Source: Hyphomicrobiales bacterium | GTDB taxonomy: Bacteria; Pseudomonadota; Alphaproteobacteria; Rhizobiales; Methylopilaceae | Direction of reading: 5' to 3' | Assembly: GCA_022842205.1 (NCBI GenBank) | Contig: JALHQA010000008.1 | Location: 62,001 to 126,000, forward strand | DNA length: 64,000 bases | Shown here: positions 62,769 through 64,000 of the stretch, piece by piece | Layout of the letters: every line of letters starts with the position of its first letter | How positions within the stretch are numbered: position 1 is the first letter of the stretch | Made by a program: the position numbers and the translations under genes | The notes under the pieces: model-generated | What the model saw: the letters and a program-made list of their open reading frames with translations, nothing else | Told to the model about the DNA's origin: nothing | Databases searched by the model: none

Positions 62769-63661
62769 ACGAGACCGCCACCGCCTCCGGTTACAATTTC
62801 GCCTATCTCGACGAGCAGACGAAGCGCATGATCCGCCGCGCGATCCTGAAAGCGATCGCGATCCCCGGATATCAGGTACCGTTCGCCAGCCGCGAAATGC
62901 CGATGCCCTATGGTTGGGGTACCGGCGGTGTGCAGGTCACGGCCGCCGTGCTCGGCCCGGACGACACGCTGAAAGTCATCGATCAGGGGTCGGACGACAC
63001 CACCAACGCGGTGTCGATCCGCAAATTCTTCGAACGTACCGCGGGCGTGAAGACAACGACGAAGACGACCGACGCCAGCGTCATCCAGACACGACACCGC
63101 GTGCCGGAAGAAAAACTCCGCGCCGATCAGATTCTTGTCTACCAGGTTCCGATCCCGGAACCCTTGCGCTTTCTCGAGCCGCGCGAAACCGAAACGCGTC
63201 AGCTTCACGCGCTTGCCGAGTATGGGCTGATGCATGTGAAGCTCTATGAGGACATCGCTCGCCACGGCCGCATCGCGACGACCTATGCCTATCCGGTCGA
63301 GGTCGCGGGCCGCTATGTCATGGACCCGTCGCCGGTGCCGAAATTCGACAATCCCAAGATCGGCGATTGCGCGGCGCTGCAGCTTTACGGCGCGGGGCGC
63401 GAAAAGCGCATCTACGCCGTGCCGCCGCACACCAAGGTGAAAAGCCTCGATTTCGAGGACCATCCGTTCCGTGTCCAGACATTCAGGGAACCGTGCGCGC
63501 TCTGCGCCGCAGAGGATGTCTATCTGGACGAAGTCGTGCTCGACGACCGGGGAGGGCGCATGTTCGTCTGCTCCGATACCGATTACTGCGAGCAGCGGCG
63601 CACGGACGGCCATCGCGGCAAGATGCTCGGCAAGGTGCCGCTGGGCGGAGAAGCCGCATGA
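62765..63661 (+). CDS. phnJ: C-P lyase radical-SAM subunit PhnJ
   Basis: PhnJ cleaves the carbon-phosphorus bond with a [4Fe-4S] cluster and SAM. The 298-residue protein has the four required cysteines at 244, 247, 269 and 275, in PCALCAAED and VCSDTDYCEQR, with spacing of 3, 22 and 6 residues as in the E. coli enzyme (241/244/266/272). The N-terminus FAYLDEQTKRMIRRAILKAIAIPGYQVPFASREMPMPYGWGTGG is also diagnostic. The start is a GTG overlapping phnI, and the stop overlaps phnK. Confidence 0.96.
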   Translation: MNETATASGYNFAYLDEQTKRMIRRAILKAIAIPGYQVPFASREMPMPYGWGTGGVQVTAAVLGPDDTLKVIDQGSDDTTNAVSIRKFFERTAGVKTTTKTTDASVIQTRHRVPEEKLRADQILVYQVPIPEPLRFLEPRETETRQLHALAEYGLMHVKLYEDIARHGRIATTYAYPVEVAGRYVMDPSPVPKFDNPKIGDCAALQLYGAGREKRIYAVPPHTKVKSLDFEDHPFRVQTFREPCALCAAEDVYLDEVVLDDRGGRMFVCSDTDYCEQRRTDGHRGKMLGKVPLGGEAA

Positions 63662-64000
63662 GCCCGCTTCTTTGCGCTCGCGGCCTGTCGAAGAGTTACG
63701 GCCCGCGCGTTGCCTGTTCCGGTGTGTCCCTCGATCTGCACGAGGGCGAGGTGCTGGCCGTTGTCGGCGAGTCCGGTTCCGGCAAATCGACGCTGCTCGG
63801 CCTTCTCGCGACCGAGATCGCGCCGGATGCCGGGCAGGTGAATTACCGCTTCCGCGACGGCACGGCGCGCGATCTGCACACGCTGTCCGAAGCCGAGCGC
63901 CGTCTGCTGATGCGCACCGACTGGGGTTTCATCCGCCAGGACGCGATGCAGGGCCTGCGCATGCCGGTTTCCGCCGGCGGCAATGTCGGCGAGCGCCTGA
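63658..64000 (+). CDS. phnK: C-P lyase ATP-binding subunit PhnK (partial, C-terminus beyond right edge)
   Basis: The first 114 codons of PhnK are visible: LLCARGLSKSYGPRVACSGVSLDLHEGEVLAVVGESGSGKSTLLGLLA with Walker A GESGSGKST (37-45), then LSEAERRLLMRTDWGFIRQDAMQGLRM, the Q-loop region peculiar to PhnK. PhnK is an ABC-type ATPase that docks on PhnJ. It overlaps phnJ by 4 nt. phnL and later genes would lie to the right. Confidence 0.93.
   Translation, partial: MSPLLCARGLSKSYGPRVACSGVSLDLHEGEVLAVVGESGSGKSTLLGLLATEIAPDAGQVNYRFRDGTARDLHTLSEAERRLLMRTDWGFIRQDAMQGLRMPVSAGGNVGERL

Noticed and set aside
1-64000. CRISPR array, prophage, insertion sequence or defence island
   Set aside because: No regularly spaced direct repeats, transposase, integrase, phage structural or nuclease/toxin genes were found. 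Gene content and codon usage are uniformly core-genome-like; the phn locus is the only clearly accessory-type module.

Overview
This 64 kb window is high-GC chromosomal DNA from an alphaproteobacterium, most likely of the order Hyphomicrobiales (Rhizobiales). The evidence is gene order and family content: ffh-rpsP-rimM-trmD-rplS next to leuC, a ccmABCDG cluster beside acnA, hemC-hemD-Mic60-hemY, purH-heparinase-like-rsmB, a ~1,577-residue NAD-glutamate dehydrogenase, DUF2794 and DUF1674/SDHAF4 proteins. One 109-bp palindromic intergenic element resembles those common in Bradyrhizobium and Rhodopseudomonas relatives. Genus-level placement is inference. I see no prophage, transposase, CRISPR array or defence island. 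Most of the window is ordinary, densely packed core genome.

Layout. 1-6.3 kb: leuC (cut by the left edge), a lone methyltransferase, then the leftward ffh-rpsP-rimM-trmD-rplS translation/SRP block. 6.5-11.6 kb: two small membrane proteins, then rightward dapF-mtaB-ftsY-yciB, each overlapping the next. 11.5-15.1 kb: a leftward Popeye-like membrane/cNMP-fold protein and the cytochrome c maturation genes ccmA-B-C-D-G. 15.3-21.1 kb: acnA, a DUF1223 protein, DUF2794, a GNAT enzyme and a BI-1 family protein. 21.3-31.0 kb: a YbbA/YbbP-type ABC exporter divergent from tesA, then thpR, phhB, a YkvA protein, an IalB-like protein, rlmN, and lemA with two TPM-domain genes. 31.1-37.3 kb: gdhZ and a UMF1-type transporter. 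37.3-43.2 kb: leftward htpX, rsmB, heparinase-like and purH, plus a small secreted-peptide gene that I found by hand. 43.3-51.1 kb: SDHAF4-like, extensin-like, cupin, msrA, YkvA, acs, DUF1761, a 388-bp gap with strong RNA-like secondary structure, EVE, gpsA and tsaD. 51.2-55.8 kb: hemC-hemD-Mic60-hemY and tRNA-Thr(CGT). 55.8-64 kb: a phosphonate (phn) locus, running off the right edge inside phnK.

How the genes work together. The phn locus combines uptake (phnD-C-E), a methyltransferase and a hexapeptide transferase, a GntR-family repressor (phnF) and the start of the C-P lyase operon (phnG-H-I-J-K). The sequence shows a plausible PhoB site in front of phnD and a GTCTA/TAGAC inverted repeat between phnF and phnG, so phosphate starvation and PhnF probably act together. 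The heme genes sit with ccm-type cytochrome assembly elsewhere in the window, and Mic60 between hemD and hemY is the alphaproteobacterial relative of mitochondrial mitofilin.

Most notable items for follow-up are the candidate structured RNA near 48.3-48.6 kb, the Popeye-like protein that lacks the canonical cAMP-binding arginine, the palindromic element that contains the start codon of a TPM gene, and the leader upstream of the BI-1 gene.
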